64,000 nucleotides of DNA from assembly GCA_019722365.1 (NCBI GenBank), contig JADFUC010000604.1, positions 1 to 64,000 of the forward strand, read 5' to 3'. The first letter of the stretch is position 1, and each line of letters opens with the position of its first letter. Source of the stretch: Lithospermum erythrorhizon. Lineage: Eukaryota > Streptophyta > Magnoliopsida > Boraginales > Boraginaceae. The notes under the pieces are model-generated. The model worked only from the letters and a program-made list of their open reading frames with translations. It did not search any database and had not been told where the DNA came from. Made by a program: the position numbers and the translations under genes. Shown one piece after another: positions 12,086 to 24,110 of this stretch.

Positions 12086-12632
12086 GTGATGAGTTCGGGA
12101 ATATGGCATGTGCTCAAAGAGGAGGTTGTATCAAAGTATAAATTTAAAAAACTAGTTGAAATTGAATTCATTAAATGATCTCTAATACAATTTTTTCAGG
12201 AATTTTACATCTGTGTCGGTAGAAATTCAGCGTTCAAGACGTCGAAAGAGTAGATGTCTGAAGAAACCTTGTTAGACTATTGGGTGGTTAGAAGGATTTG
12301 CATATTTTGCTAGCTCATATATACTACTCTGTCCCAAAAAGATTGTTCAGTTTTAAATTTTTGATGTTAGATTTTTAGACTTTGATTTCAAGTATATTCA
12401 TTGCTAATTTGCATTTGCTTGCTTTATCTCGAAAAGATTGTCCAATTTTGAATTGATGGTTGAATTTGAAGAGTTAGTTTGCTTTTGCTAGCTCTTATGA
12501 TCATATATACCACCTGATTCGATAAAGATTGGCCAATTTTAATTAAAAATGTCCACTTTTGTAGGCTTAGTATTTTTATAGCATTTTCATTTTGCTATTG
12601 TTCAATTTTGATAAATATTTATTTCAAGATAA
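12086..12632 (+). other. Host sequence, probably intronic, with MITE-like ends
   Basis: Host text resumes after the retrotransposon. TTTTTTCAGG at about 12192-12201 could be a splice acceptor, but the following frame closes quickly. The phrases CTGTCCCAAAAAGATTG (about 12330), CGAAAAGATTGTCCAATTTTGA (about 12431) and GATAAAGATTGGCCAATTTT (about 12521) are variants of one repeated motif. Related text recurs at 59466-59500, which suggests fragments of a small repeat family. Confidence 0.35.
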
Positions 12633-13790
12633 GTGAATCTACTAAACTTCAACATGTCCAATTCTGATTCAGGGAACAACCTTTGGGCAGCTGGGATTGG
12701 AAGTATGAACTGGCAACAGCATGCTTCTCCAGTTTTGCAAGGATATTCCAATGGACTTGTATTCTCCTCCAAAGATATTGTCCTGCAATACGAAAAATCA
12801 TATAAGCATGTCATCTAGAGCTAATCTAACTAACAATCGAAGATATTGCATGTAAATTTGCAGTAGCATTCAAACAATTATGAATGCAAGGTAAAACATT
12901 CTTAGCAATGAAAATTCGAACCTTGGTCTTGGTCTCACAGCGAACGTCTAGCTGTTGAAGTCTGAGAGTGAGATGACCAGCCAACTGGCTTCCAAGAAAC
13001 CATGGTCAGCAATGGCATCCTGGCTCAAGTTCTTCATCAATCAAACTTTCCGAATTGCTCCTTGATTGCAACATAGGATTGCTTGATCAACTTGGACACA
13101 ACAGAATAGATTGCCCATTTCCTAAAATTACAATATGATTAAAACTTAACTAACAATTGTTACAATCAAAGTGCACCGAACCAATAGGATGCAAGACATA
13201 TGACCACTGAAAAATGTTACTAAGGCACTATCAAGAAACTTACCTAGATAATAAAACAGTACTCCTACTAAACTTCTAATTTTTTTATTGCCAAATTATA
13301 TCTTAAAACAAACAAGCAACCTACTAAAACAACCAAAAATATGCTCAAGGTTAAACAAGCTCAAGGTTTGGTTCAACAGAGTTTACCCATACAAGGTCAA
13401 TCAAACAATGATATTTCAAGATAAGATTTTATAAGCCTGCAGATGTGCAATACTATAGGGTAGTAAACTCCTCAGGTGATTTAATAATCCTCGTATTTGT
13501 TACATTTACAGTCAGTTTGAGAATGGTCTACATTTATTTGGAATGATGTATGTTCGTTTTCCCTAAATATTGTCAGTTCACTCACTTTTTGCTTGTTTGT
13601 GTGTGCCTCCATGAAACAAGTATTTTAATGAATAGTATAATATTACTACAGATGAATTTTCCTGATCTCTTTTAGGTACATGAGCTGCATCGTCTGTACA
13701 AAGACAAAAGGAACTGATGGCAGAAAACAGAATGAGAGTAACCGCTGCACATCAGCTTCAATATCAGAGATCACAATCAGATCGGCTCCT
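12633..13790 (+). pseudogene. Two-exon ELHRLY-motif protein (DUF863-like), frame-broken
   Basis: The first exon-like ORF begins with Met at 12633 or 12654 (MSNSDSGNNLWAAGIGSMNW) and ends near SKDIVLQYEKSYKH, where CAT|GTCATC offers a donor. About 870 bp later, TCTTTTAG|GTACATGAG (about 13674) is a good acceptor, and joining the two gives KSYKH-VHELHRLYK. The ELHRLY phrase after an acidic/aromatic helix is a hallmark of the plant DUF863 family, whose function is unknown to me. After LYK the frame shifts. KELMAENRMR and QLQYQRSQSDRLL can be read only in another frame and end at a stop near 13790. The protein would be far shorter than typical DUF863 members. It may be a fragment, or a gene with a consensus indel. 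Confidence 0.35.
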
Positions 13791-15454
13791 ATAAACCGGT
13801 AGAATGTTGTGATGCACTCTAACTCTTCCGAGCTTCAACAAGAACGGCTGTAAATTTAAGGCTTAAATGCATTACGCAACTTTATACGCGCCTCAACGCG
13901 AAAAGCCGCCAGACGTCTGGCCGCTAATCCACTACACACAATCGTAAGATTGCCATAAAGTCAGCTACCACTGGGGCTATATAATCTATATGAGATTTTC
14001 TTATACACCTAAAATTCCAACCAATAAAGTTCTATCGCTAACAAAGATAAACTTTCTAAGCTTCGCCATCAAAACTACATGCTCTTCAATAATACAGCAC
14101 CAAATATTATTCTATTTAATTTTCTATTCCATGATTTTGCGATAAATAAACTCATGCTGTAAACATCCTATATTTATGTTAAACAAAACCTGGCCTCGCT
14201 AAGAGATATATCCTGGGCTAGACTAAATTGGGACAATAATTGTAGCCAAACCGTCTCAAATTGGTGCCTCATAACACAACACCTCCCACTCAAGACAAAT
14301 TTCTGGATCACCGTCTTCTTCAAGACCATTCTCCCGAAGTTCATCCACTAACTCCCACCACCGATCCTAACTTTATCTTCTTTCCAATCTGCATCCACGA
14401 ACGACACCAACTCATCACAGAATCTAATAGCCATTACTTTGCACCCTCATTGACTTTTCCGGCCATTCGTACAATTACTACGCCCGCTGCTTCTGATTCA
14501 CATGATCTTCAACCTAAAAGAGACTCGAAAACCTCCAAATATCGATCATCAACGACTTCTCTCTTCAACACAACCATTTACTCAGAAATTTTCAAATGAC
14601 CTGTAGGTCGGTATCTTTAGCTTTCTTTTATTATTCAAGGCTTTCTAATCATTTATCAGAATTTCCACAACAGTTAAACGATTCTCATACATTTTACGAG
14701 CGCCATTGATATATCCTATCCACTATGTGAGTTTCCAACGACCACAACCACCTGTAAAACCATAACCCAACATTTAAAAACTTGATCACTTTTTTTTCCT
14801 TTTTCATGATTAAAATGATTGTTTTATCCTGAAAGGTTACAAATTATTTATTTTGAAACTAGCAAGTTGGATTATTGGTGATTTAGCAGGACTGTTATCC
14901 TCACCTCATCAAGAAATGGTTCCGGAATCCGGTATATGTGGCTGTGTATTTGCTTTCTTTTCCATACATCTGATGCCACTGATTTTCGGAGCTTTGCTGG
15001 TTCGCTGATAGTTCAGCTTCGTTGAAAACCTGTGCTTCACTATATGGACTTTTGGATATTCGAGAGCGTCATGTCGAGCATGATTCACGATAAGCTCTTC
15101 GGCATCCGCCACAAAGACGCAAAGAGTGGAAACAGAAAAAAGGCCCGCCGTAATACTTGAAAGTATAAATTATACTTACATCACGCATAATTCATCACGC
15201 ATCAAGCTAAGATTTATGATATTTAAGAGCCGCGATAAATGCTGGGGGATAAACAAGATACTTTTTAATGGTTGAATGCTTCTGCAGATGGAGATCCTGA
15301 AGACTCCTTCTCATACCTAACCGCCGGCGACCGATGCCGTCCTCCCAGTAAGAACCCCAAAAAGAGGCATTTCGGGGTAATGACCGCACTGCTCATCACT
15401 GGGCCTCCTCAATAAAGCAACGCCGTTACATCATCGCCTCATCTCGCAGATAAA
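13791..15454. other. Long stretch with no supported gene
   Basis: There are several short open frames on both strands (for example 14261-14599 plus and 14909-15112 minus). None has a recognisable domain, signal or splice context. The sequence around 13840-13950 and 15120-15450 is more GC-rich and indel-prone, like other decayed transposon segments in the window. Confidence 0.3.
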
Positions 15455-18400
15455 GTGAACGGGGTCGACACCAACAAATACTACAAACTAATACCGCTAA
15501 TTGATTTCAGATTTATTAAGACACACTTTTTTATGACACCACCGCATTTATACCGTTGTCCATATCTCGATCAAGGAGAGCACCATTGGGATTCTCAAGC
15601 CAAAAACGACTATAAAAAGTGGATCTCCTTTAATTTCACTTTTTCTCCTCTTCTCTATCATTTTCTTTCAAGACAAACACTTAGCAAAAAATTCCGCATT
15701 TTCATCGCTCTCCGATCCCTTGCACCTCCGACCACTCGCTTCACCTATTTCCTGTGTTTCTCTAGTACCTTTTTCATGGGGAGTTTTTATAACTTCCCTT
15801 TGGCCGAACGGACGTCCTCGCCACCACCATCGAACAGGTGAGACCCGAATTCCCCGCAGACAGAGAGAATTGCGATTACACTTTCTCCGCGGCGCGCCTG
15901 CTTCAGATTTTCCCCTAAGTGAGGCAGTTAATCAGGGTTTCGGAGTGGTTTACGGAGTTTCCATCCGTTATCATGTGGGACTCGAATTTTTATTAGGATG
16001 CGGTTTTACTAAACTTATTTCTTTGGATTTTCAACTTTTCCCTGTTAATGGTCTCTTCGAAGCCTGAGAGTTCGGCTGGTCGCCTACTATGCTCCTCTAA
16101 CGCGTTTCGTGAACTTTTAATAATATGTCAGCCACACCCAAATGATTTGTCTTCCGAGAATTCTAACTCAAAAATCTCGCCAGGACACGCCACGAACTGA
16201 GGTTGGGGTTTGACGAGGCCGCAAACAACAACTTCTGCGGGGGCCTCTATACGAGGCACGCTCCTTCCCGCCTTTTTACCATATCCCATCTCCTATCGGG
16301 TATTTTCAATTTAATTTGGGCGCTTCAAGAACCTGCTGCTCTATTCTCGTGTGGACTGAGCCTCCGATTACTCCCCAGCAGCCGCCTCTTGCAGTGATCG
16401 ACCCCAAAGAAGAAGAAGAAGAGATCGCTAGTCCGGCAGAAAGATTCCCCAACCATCAGAGCCTCGGTCCCCTCGCCTCGAGCCAAAGAGTGTTAAAAGG
16501 AAGCAGATTCCCACCATAATTAGAGACTCTCTTCCTGTAAAATTAGACCCGTCCCACCTTCATCACCTTAGAGAATACTACTCCATCTCCGAACTTTGTA
16601 TTTAGGCCGCCGGCCGGCCGTACTCAAGATATGCTTCATTAGTAACTATGTATGTGTTCGCTAAGTTCAAAAAGTGACCAGCATATACGTGGAGAGTTTC
16701 ACGTATGGCGCCCGATTCCCTCTTTCCCCCTTTACCAACGAGTTGCTATTAGCATTGAACCGTGCCCCCGGCCAAATTCACCCCCTGGGCTGGCTTTATC
16801 TTACTGGGCTCTTCCACGCACAAGCGGCCAAATATGCCCTATTCACAAATTGCTCACTCGCCTCACATACGGGGTGACTACTTCGCCGCCCCGCCTAAAA
16901 CGACGGAACATCATTTATGGACGACAAGCCCGAATGGCCGAGACTCCGCCGGCACTCTCGCGTTCTTCATAAAGTGGCATGACGCTGGCGATCCCAGCAG
17001 ACGGGTTGGTCGACAAGGCGTCGGCTGCATCAAAGTTCGGCGACCATGACACCTCGTCATTTCCTCATGGTTTAAAACGCTTTCTACAGAAATGCATTGA
17101 AGATTTTCTCATGGCGGCGACGCGAACTCGTCTACCACTACGAGTTCGATACATCCGGAAATCCCATCCCGTCGGGTATATACTAACTCTTTTAACTTTT
17201 ATCACTTTCTTTTTATTCGTATATCGACATCTTCTTCTCATTTTTTCGCAATTGAATTGCCGCCACAGACACCTTTTCTTCCAAACGCGCTCTGCATCGG
17301 ATGAAAGGAAAGAGACCCATAGGCTTTCCGCATATGGCACAAGGCGGAGTATCTTCGCCGGGTTTACTACCAAGGGCCGCCACTCACAAGATTCTTCCCC
17401 ACACAGCCGCTGAAATGGGGTTTCTCCAACCTCGATTTCTTCGAGAGGTTCATCTTCCTCACGGGCGAGGAGGCCCAATGGTAAGACGGCTTCAGAGGGG
17501 ATGGCCTCAGTGCAGATAAGCAGGTCATGACTTTTCCTGTTCTAGACCTTTCTAAGTCTAGCATTCCATCTCCTTCTTTCCCCGAGTATGAGCCCTCGAT
17601 GGCCCCGGGGTTCTTCTCTTCTGAATTCTTGGAGAAGCCTTATACTTTGCCGGGGGCAAATAAGCTCATGAGGGACCTGATTCAAGAGCAACCTCCAATC
17701 CTTCCATCACATGAGGCCTCCTACTTACGAGGTCTCGAGCGGTATTCATCCCCACCATCCTGAGGTCTTCTGGGGCATGCTAGACACTCGATCCACGTGA
17801 TCTTCTTTTATTTTTCTCGAATCTTTATTTCATGTCTTTTCTCCTTTTCTCACTTCTCACTTCCCTTTTTTTTTCTACTTTCACTTTAGACGGGGAACGC
17901 TGATTTTGAGTTGGGCGAGGCGGGCTACGCCTGACTTCGAGAACCGACTTCGCTCAAGTGCCTGCAGGAGGCTTCAGCTGGAGGAACACCGCAAACCCGG
18001 CGAAGATCTCACAAGAGTCGCCGGATCATCAGCTCTATTCTCGATAAGAGGAAGTCGAACGAGATCACTTGGGCCGCATAAAAGTGTACGGCGATGTCTC
18101 TCAATAGTTGTCGAACTCAAGGACGAGAAGCCCGGCTTCGACGCGATCACCCACCTCAGATTCGTGACGCCGCTTTCTGGGCCGAGGCATCCACGCCTGC
18201 AGTTAAGCCGCCAAGCCCAGAGGAGATCCAAGCCCAAAATGCCGCACAATCCAGAGATACATGGGTCATTGCTGAGAACTAAATACGGGCGGAGCTTTCT
18301 AACACTCTTTTCGCCGCACTTCAAGAGTTCAAGAGTCCAAGGAGCTGCTCGCTCTCTCCGCCAAGTAGAGCTTCAAGACTTCTCTCTCGAGTTTCTCTGA

Positions 18401-18590
18401 TGCCTGGGGCCACTTTCGCCATGGGCCTTTAGTTTCATGCTAAATACAAGTGAGAAGTGACTTTAGCTCATTTAACTACGTGAGTCTGTGAGGATTATGC
18501 TATTTCGTTCGCCGACTTGACCTTGACACTTCATCTAGCTTGAAGAAGACGAAGACGCCTTCCTCGCAGCGACGTGAATTCCTTCAACCT
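15455..18590 (+). pseudogene. Decayed gag-like gene with a gypsy-type transposon domain
   Basis: Pieces in successive frames form one degenerate ORF. At 16674-16870 is the stretch GARFPLSPFTNELLLALNRA followed by PGQIHPLGWLYLTGLF. This matches the pattern FPL-PF--E-L----L-PgQL-P--W-YL of the plant 'putative gypsy type transposon' domain. Near 17527-17763 is a Pro/Ser-rich part (LDLSKSSIPSPSFPEYEPSM). The C-terminal part at 18230-18340 reads NAAQSRDTW and AELSNTLFAALQEFKS across a shift. The end near 18535-18580 is a Ser/Lys tail (SSLKKTKTPSSQRRE) before stops. At least four frame breaks are seen. Such genes accompany Gypsy-like elements, but no LTR pair was found here. Confidence 0.5.
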
Positions 18591-18826
18591 AGTTTATTTC
18601 CGTTTATATATCCCATAGTTGTAATTCTAATAAACTACTTCCATTTTGATTTGAATATATTTATCTCTTTTTATGTTCTTGGATACTTTTGACAATGTTT
18701 TATTTACTTAACACTGTTTGCATATTTCCAATTTCATTATTTCAATTGTTCTTAACGCTTTCTTAAGTATTCGCTTGCTCAGAATAATTGCTCAATCAAG
18801 TTTTTCAATTTGAATTCTTCCAATTA

Positions 18827-18956
18827 TTCTTAACGTTTCTTTGTGCAATTGGTTTTGTTCGTACCAATTGTTTGAATTTTTTTTCAATTTGTTCTTAACG
18901 TTTCTTTGCGTAAGCGGTTTTTGTTCGTAGCAATTGTTTGAATCGTTTTCAATTGA
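18827..18956. repeat. Two tandem 65-bp units
   Basis: Units at 18827-18891 and 18892-18956 both start TTCTTAACGTTTCTTTG and run through a TTTTGTTCGTA-CAATTGTTTGAAT core, with scattered differences. A weaker third version may lie just upstream (from about 18752). They lie in the AT-rich tail after the gag-like relic. Confidence 0.75.
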
Positions 18957-20347
18957 ATTATTTCCATTGTGTGCTTTATATACATCAAGCCCCCTTGCAA
19001 TAGTTGTCTTAGCAAGATAAGAGAGCTGTTGCAAATAATATCTTCGATGCTCTGTTCTCCCACTTTGATTTCGCCGACCTCATGGGAGCGACATTTTGTC
19101 TATATAGACTTGGCCAAGATTTATAGCCTTGGCTTGTCTCGATTTGGGCTCAAGGAGTTTATCAACTCGACTCATAGTATTTCCTTTGATTGTTAAGTGG
19201 AAAGAAGCAATTTAATGCCCCGGTCACCGATTCAAGGCTAACATTTAGACATAAAGTTTCATAAATAACAACTTTATTTATAATTTCCCTTCACGAAAAT
19301 GATTCATTCTCGCTTGAGCATACAAAATGTCGATTCCCCATCGTTTTATAATCCATTCAAGCAACAGGTCACATGATCGAGGTCCTTCTGTAGAGAATCT
19401 AGTTTTTAATAATAAAACTTGCACAGGTTGGCAAACGTGTCTGGCCACGACACCAAGATTCGATGTCAAACGGGTTAGAACCCGTATCCACAAGAAACGC
19501 ACAATGTCTCCTCATTTGACTTTTGCCAGGGTTCGCTTCTACCCATCTGCCTAATAGCCATCGCCACCACTATTATTAATACTCACGACTTTAATTTCTT
19601 TGGTAATTTTCCTCCCATTAAGGTCTATTCCCCACATAGCCTTTGGTCCGCATGTTTCATGACATTAATCATGTGAGTTAAGAGGGTATATATTCAAGCA
19701 CAATTTATCTTACTCAGATACTTAAGAGTACGAAGCCATGGTAATTGGGTAAGATGATAAATTTCATTCTTTTTTTTAAGACATCCAATTAGTGTTGTTA
19801 TGAGTCTGATTCTCGCAAAATATTTGAATGGGGACCAAATCGGTAATTATCGGATTGATATTATCCGTCTCGACTTTTTGGTCCTGACTGGGTTTCTGTC
19901 TCATGGGTAGGTATTCAAAACTTTCGTGGTCCCAATTTTGAGTATTTCGGTCCATATTTTTTCTATTTCCAACATATGCAAAAAATTTTGGGTATTTATC
20001 CGGGTTGTCATCTCTGCCTCATCTGGAATGAGAAAAACCTTAACGGTTGAATGCGCTGGCCCAGTTTTTTCTGAATCGAGTACGAGTTGGCTTCCTAAGC
20101 CTCAAAGACTACAAATGAGATGTTATAAGAAGGGTATCCGTACCTGCTAATGCTCTCGAAAGACCCACTCAATTACTTCACTGCTAGACTGCTCGAGCAA
20201 TAGAACGATTCCATAGATTAAATATCCTATCCGCCGAGCATTATTCACATGACAAAATAGTAATAAAAACACTACGGATACTAACACCCAACTATACAAA
20301 GTTACAAACCCCATTCCAAAACCTCAAAACCCCACACCCCCCCACCA
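18957..20347. other. Intergenic; promoter side of ISD11
   Basis: No supported gene is seen. Short open frames at 19278-19554 exist on both strands and look like chance. The last 100 bases before the ISD11 start are C- and A-rich (CCCCACACCCCCCCACCAATGG), typical of a plant 5' leader. A clear TATA box could not be fixed. Confidence 0.35.
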
Positions 20348-20614
20348 ATGGCTACCCCTACCAAAGTCGAAGTGCTACACCTATTCCGTTCATTCCTGAA
20401 TGTGGCGCGTGGATTCCCAGACTACAACATAAGAGAGTACATCAAACGTAGGAGCATCGATGCATTCCGACAGAACAAGAACCTAAGAGACATGTCCGAG
20501 GTTGTCGAACTCTTCAAAGAGGGCAAAACCCAACTCGAATTAGCCAAAAGACAATCCATTGTGTACTCTCTTTATGCCCCCAAAGTCAAAAGTATTATGG
20601 AAATCAAGAATTGA
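20348..20614 (+). CDS. ISD11: ISD11 / LYRM4 homologue, LYR-family Fe-S cluster assembly factor
   Basis: An intact 88-residue single-exon ORF. In plants and other eukaryotes, ISD11 binds and stabilises the mitochondrial cysteine desulfurase (NFS1) that supplies sulfur for Fe-S clusters. Family marks are the N-terminal tripeptide here written LFR (residues 12-14, HLFRSFL), then FPDYNIREYIKRRSIDAFRQ (residues 24-43), where the RR and DAFRQNK pattern is diagnostic, and LAKRQSIVYSLYAPK near the C-terminus. Length is normal for the family. The usual LYR tyrosine is phenylalanine. The start is the first ATG after a CA-rich leader, CACCAATGG, a good plant context. An AATAAA lies 14 bases after the stop. 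Base composition is normal and there are no frame breaks, unlike everything around it. The ORF call is firm. The partner and role come from family knowledge. Confidence 0.93.
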   Translation: MATPTKVEVLHLFRSFLNVARGFPDYNIREYIKRRSIDAFRQNKNLRDMSEVVELFKEGKTQLELAKRQSIVYSLYAPKVKSIMEIKN

Positions 20615-20627
20615 TAAAAAAAAACCC

Positions 20628-20633
20628 AATAAA
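20628..20633 (+). terminator. Candidate polyadenylation signal AATAAA of ISD11
   Basis: AATAAA lies just after the ISD11 stop codon and is followed by a T-rich stretch. It is very close to the stop, so a longer 3' UTR may be used instead. Confidence 0.4.
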
Positions 20634-21021
20634 GAATCAATTTTTATTTATTCAAAATGGTAATGTTTTTTTTTCTTGGTTTGTTTTTGAGCTCTAAGTA
20701 TTCCCTGTATACCATTTTTTTGGTAGTTTTGAATTTTGATGGTTGGATTTTTAAATTTTGAATTTTTGAGTATTTTTTTATTTGTTGTATGATAATTTGG
20801 ATTTAAATTAAAGTTATGTGTGCCAATAAAGGCTTCAAAATGTGTTAATTTTAACCATGATAATCATTTAGTGATGAAGGTTTTTTTTTTTGTTATTTAT
20901 TGGTAATTGGTTAAATGTTACATTATCTCTCAAAAGTTAAATAAACCCTAAGGTTCTGTAGTGTTTTGTGGATATATATATTGATTGGTGGATTTTTCTG
21001 TTTGGAAGTAAGTGTCTTGAC
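20634..21021. other. T-rich 3' flank of ISD11
   Basis: AT-rich with long T runs and no coding signal. It probably contains 3' UTR or a 3' UTR intron. GTCTTGAC at 21014-21021 is the left target duplication of the MITE that follows. Confidence 0.4.
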
Positions 21022-21140
21022 CATAGTTGTAAATAGCGGTTAGATTCCATAGCGGCAAATCTCCAACAATCAGCTAGGCGCCGCTATGTAGCGCTTCCAT
21101 ACCACTATAGTGACGTTATTTACCGCTATTCACAACTATG
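21022..21140. mobile_element. 119-bp hAT-type MITE
   Basis: The terminal inverted repeats begin CATAGTTGTAAATAGCGGT and end with ACCGCTATTCACAACTATG, the near-exact reverse complement. A perfect 8-bp duplication GTCTTGAC flanks both sides (21014-21021 and 21141-21148). Eight base pairs is the length made by hAT transposases. The element has no coding capacity and depends on a transposase made elsewhere. Confidence 0.92.
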
Positions 21141-21148
21141 GTCTTGAC

Positions 21149-23169
21149 TGTTGATAGGATTTATGTTGTGATTTTGTAAGTGTTCTGGCTATTGGTAATG
21201 TAGTTTTAGGTTGCATCGTTACTAGGAATCGGAGTTCTTAGTGCCGAGAGAAGAATATAATGCACACTTATGTTTCATCGTATTTTCTTGTAATTTCATA
21301 CTTTCTATATATGGGTATGAGAAACTAGAGGTAATCGATTATGGAGTACGGTTACAACCATACCTATTCTTCTCCAACTTGATGATCATCGCTTAGCAGT
21401 TGGCATTCAAGACTGTTAATGCATAAATGCCAGTAAGGTGTGATTCTTGTGTTGATAGTTTAAAAGTTAAAAGAGAATTATAACTAAAGACAGATCTCTC
21501 GTGTATAGGTATGTTTTTAACTTAGTGTGATCCAGTTATAGCTAGTTAGTCATTGAGGTGAGTGCATATGTGTGGCATTACTATATGTAGTGTGCTTCAC
21601 CACATTTGACTATGATAAATAGATCATTCGTAGAGGAGATGCTCGAAAGTGTGTTAGGACTTAGGTGTGCTGCAATTGGTTTCATGTGTCCTATCATTGT
21701 TGCATTAAACCTATGGTTAATATTCTCATGGTTTATTTGCTCTCTTATTCAGGTTTAGTTGGTGATGATTTTTCAAAACAATGTTCAGTAGTGATAGACT
21801 TATATACATACTTGCACTGATGGAATATATTGCTTCAGGTTTCATGTTGCAGAAGCCTGAAATGAGAAGATAAGCAGTCCGCTGCCCCTCTAAGAGTTGA
21901 AAGCTACACTCAGTTAACTTTTTCAGTTGTAATATTGTTCAATATTACTGTCGAAGCATTCGTATTCTTTCAAGATGTGTATTGCATATATAATTAGAAG
22001 GATTCTGCAGCAATACTTTTTCTTTGTTGCTTGTAAAAATTGGTGAATCAACATTAATAATGTGCCATTTATACTATCTTGGAGATAACCTAAAAGCTTG
22101 GTTGCTTTGTGTTGGTTTTCAGTTGCTATTGTTGTAAACTCAGACCTACAGATTTGAGGTGAACTCGGGCCTTATGGAGGTTCGAGATTTACCTATTTTT
22201 AGTGAACAAATTAAAATTTTCATTTATAAACTCGTTTAAACGTATATGCCCAAAACTACCCAAAATCGAAAGAAAAATGTACAAAAGAAGCAAACTTCAC
22301 AGATACATGCTTGCATCATCGATAACATACTTCAATGGCTTTAAACAACTTTCCGCGGTGTAGTAAGGTTGACTATTTGACGAATTGTTGATTTAGAATT
22401 AGTTTAACTATTCGATGAAAAACCTCTAAAATTGTGATGGAGGGACACTAGCATGAGCAAGAAAAACTATAAAATCAGCTTGTAATATAATACTCCCATG
22501 TGTTATAGTAAGGAAATTAGCTTAGTTTTTTAGTACCCCCATCACTTCAAAGCTTTTTATTCTTAAGAGTGACAAGGTATGGAAGTTTAGAGATGGATTT
22601 GGTTGATAGAGTAGTATTCAATTTGGTTATTTATAATGAAATCTTGGGATAATCAGAGAGCAATAATCAACAATGGCTAGCTTCTAGGACAAAAATGGTG
22701 AGTTAACAAACAATAATTCGAGTGAATAGTGTATGGAAAAAAATACAATGATTAAAAATGCATGTTTTATTTTACCAGAAAAAGTATTTGTTTAAATTGA
22801 AAGAGTTGTCAGTTTAGTCATTGGAAAATATTCCAAGTGAATAGTGTATGGAACACTCAATTTTAAGAGAAGGTTGTAAATCTGCTCCATGGATTTTGAT
22901 ATTAAGCATGCTGGAGTGAATGTCAAAGATAAAATAAGAAAATTGTATATTGGACATAGATTTTTGTGTACACAAAGAAAGTTATAATAAATCAGAAGGA
23001 ATGCAAAAATAAATGGTACATTCAATTCTATGATTCTAGTTTCCATGTATTCATGGTTTTTTTTGGTTCTTCATATGGTAAAGGAATATAAAGAAATATA
23101 GTTACAAGGACATGTCCTTTATTTATCACACCAATTCAGTTGATTCTTTGGATGCTTTAAGTTTCATGT
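21149..23169. other. Intergenic, AT-rich, no gene seen
   Basis: No ORF with a recognisable domain is present. The phrase CAATGGA/CCAAGTGAATAGTGTATGGA occurs twice (about 22720-22740 and 22830-22855) as a short direct repeat. A run of eight T at 23057-23064 lies downstream of the HMGR relic on its strand and could be a worn poly(A) tail. Confidence 0.35.
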
Positions 23170-24110
23170 TTAAGCTTTTGAAACATCTTTGTTTGAACGG
23201 TTATACTTCATGCATCTTACAGTTGCCCTGCACAGATTGCAGACATGAGTGAAAGCTCTCCTGCAAGAACAGAACCAGCAGCTATGGTGGCTATTGTCTG
23301 CGTTAGCTTGGGAAGTTCCCTGTTTGTTTCTTTAACTCCAAGTAGGTTCAAACATGCTGATTGAGAAGCTAGTTGAGTTCCTCCACCCGACGTGCCTACA
23401 CTCTGATGGCATGGTCTGCAGAATGTGGAGATCTTTGCCATCATTTATAGCTTCCATCATTGTGATGCAATGGGAACTCTCAACATTTTGGGCTGGATCT
23501 TGACCTGTGGCGAGGTAGATAGCCGAGACAATGTTGCTAGCGTGTGCGTTGAAGCCGCCAAGTGCTCCAGCCATTGCTGAACCAACAAGATTCTTGAGCA
23601 TGTTTAGCCCCACCAAGGCTGCAACTTCTGTCTTGAGCACTTTCTTGACCACTTCTTCTGTGATGATAGCCTCGCACACAACGGACTTTCCTCGCCCGTC
23701 GATCCTATTCACTGTGGCTGGTTTCTTGTCGGAACAGTAGTTTCCTGAGATGCCAATAACATCCATGTCCGGGAACTCATTCTGCAGGAACTCCAATACA
23801 TGTTGTGTTCCTTTTGAGACCATATTCATCCCCATGGCATCTCCTGTGCTACAGAAGAATCTGGTGTACAAATTCTTGCCTGCAATTGCACACTTGATAC
23901 TCTGCAGCCGACCAAACCTACTAGATTGATTGAAAGCAGCTGCTATGATCTCAAAGTTAGCAGGATCCTCCAGGAAAAACTTGAGCTCTGCTGCTCGTTT
24001 AGGCGGTTCCAAACTCCACCTGATGCATAAATTGCCTTGCATCCTCTGTTGGTACTGGCCACCAAACATCCTTCTGTAGTAGCCATAGGAACCGAAAACT
24101 CCTTACCATA
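23170..24110 (-). pseudogene. HMGR: HMG-CoA reductase, C-terminal catalytic part, broken
   Basis: HMG-CoA reductase reduces HMG-CoA to mevalonate, the committed step of cytosolic isoprenoid synthesis, on the ER membrane. Read leftwards from 24110, the text gives [20 protein letters not shown] (catalytic Glu in TTEG), [11 protein letters not shown], then a loss of roughly 50 bases. After that come [26 protein letters not shown] (family signature), SDKKPA (catalytic Lys), [13 protein letters not shown] and [12 protein letters not shown] (catalytic Asp). A shift inside [16 protein letters not shown] follows, where the usual hydrophobic residue before GGG is Ser. A second shift sits near AGQL, so the catalytic His region and the tail MKYNRSNKDVSK are out of frame; the stop is at 23170-23172. 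No introns interrupt this stretch. The membrane part is absent here but a matching piece lies at 37.3-37.7 kb on the same strand. Confidence 0.93.

Noticed and set aside
14261..14599. 112-residue plus-strand ORF rich in Thr, Pro and His
   Set aside because: No domain, no splice or start context and no compositional change from its decayed surroundings; judged to be chance.
17065..17478. 137-residue minus-strand ORF
   Set aside because: It lies antisense to the gag-like relic and has no recognisable domain of its own.
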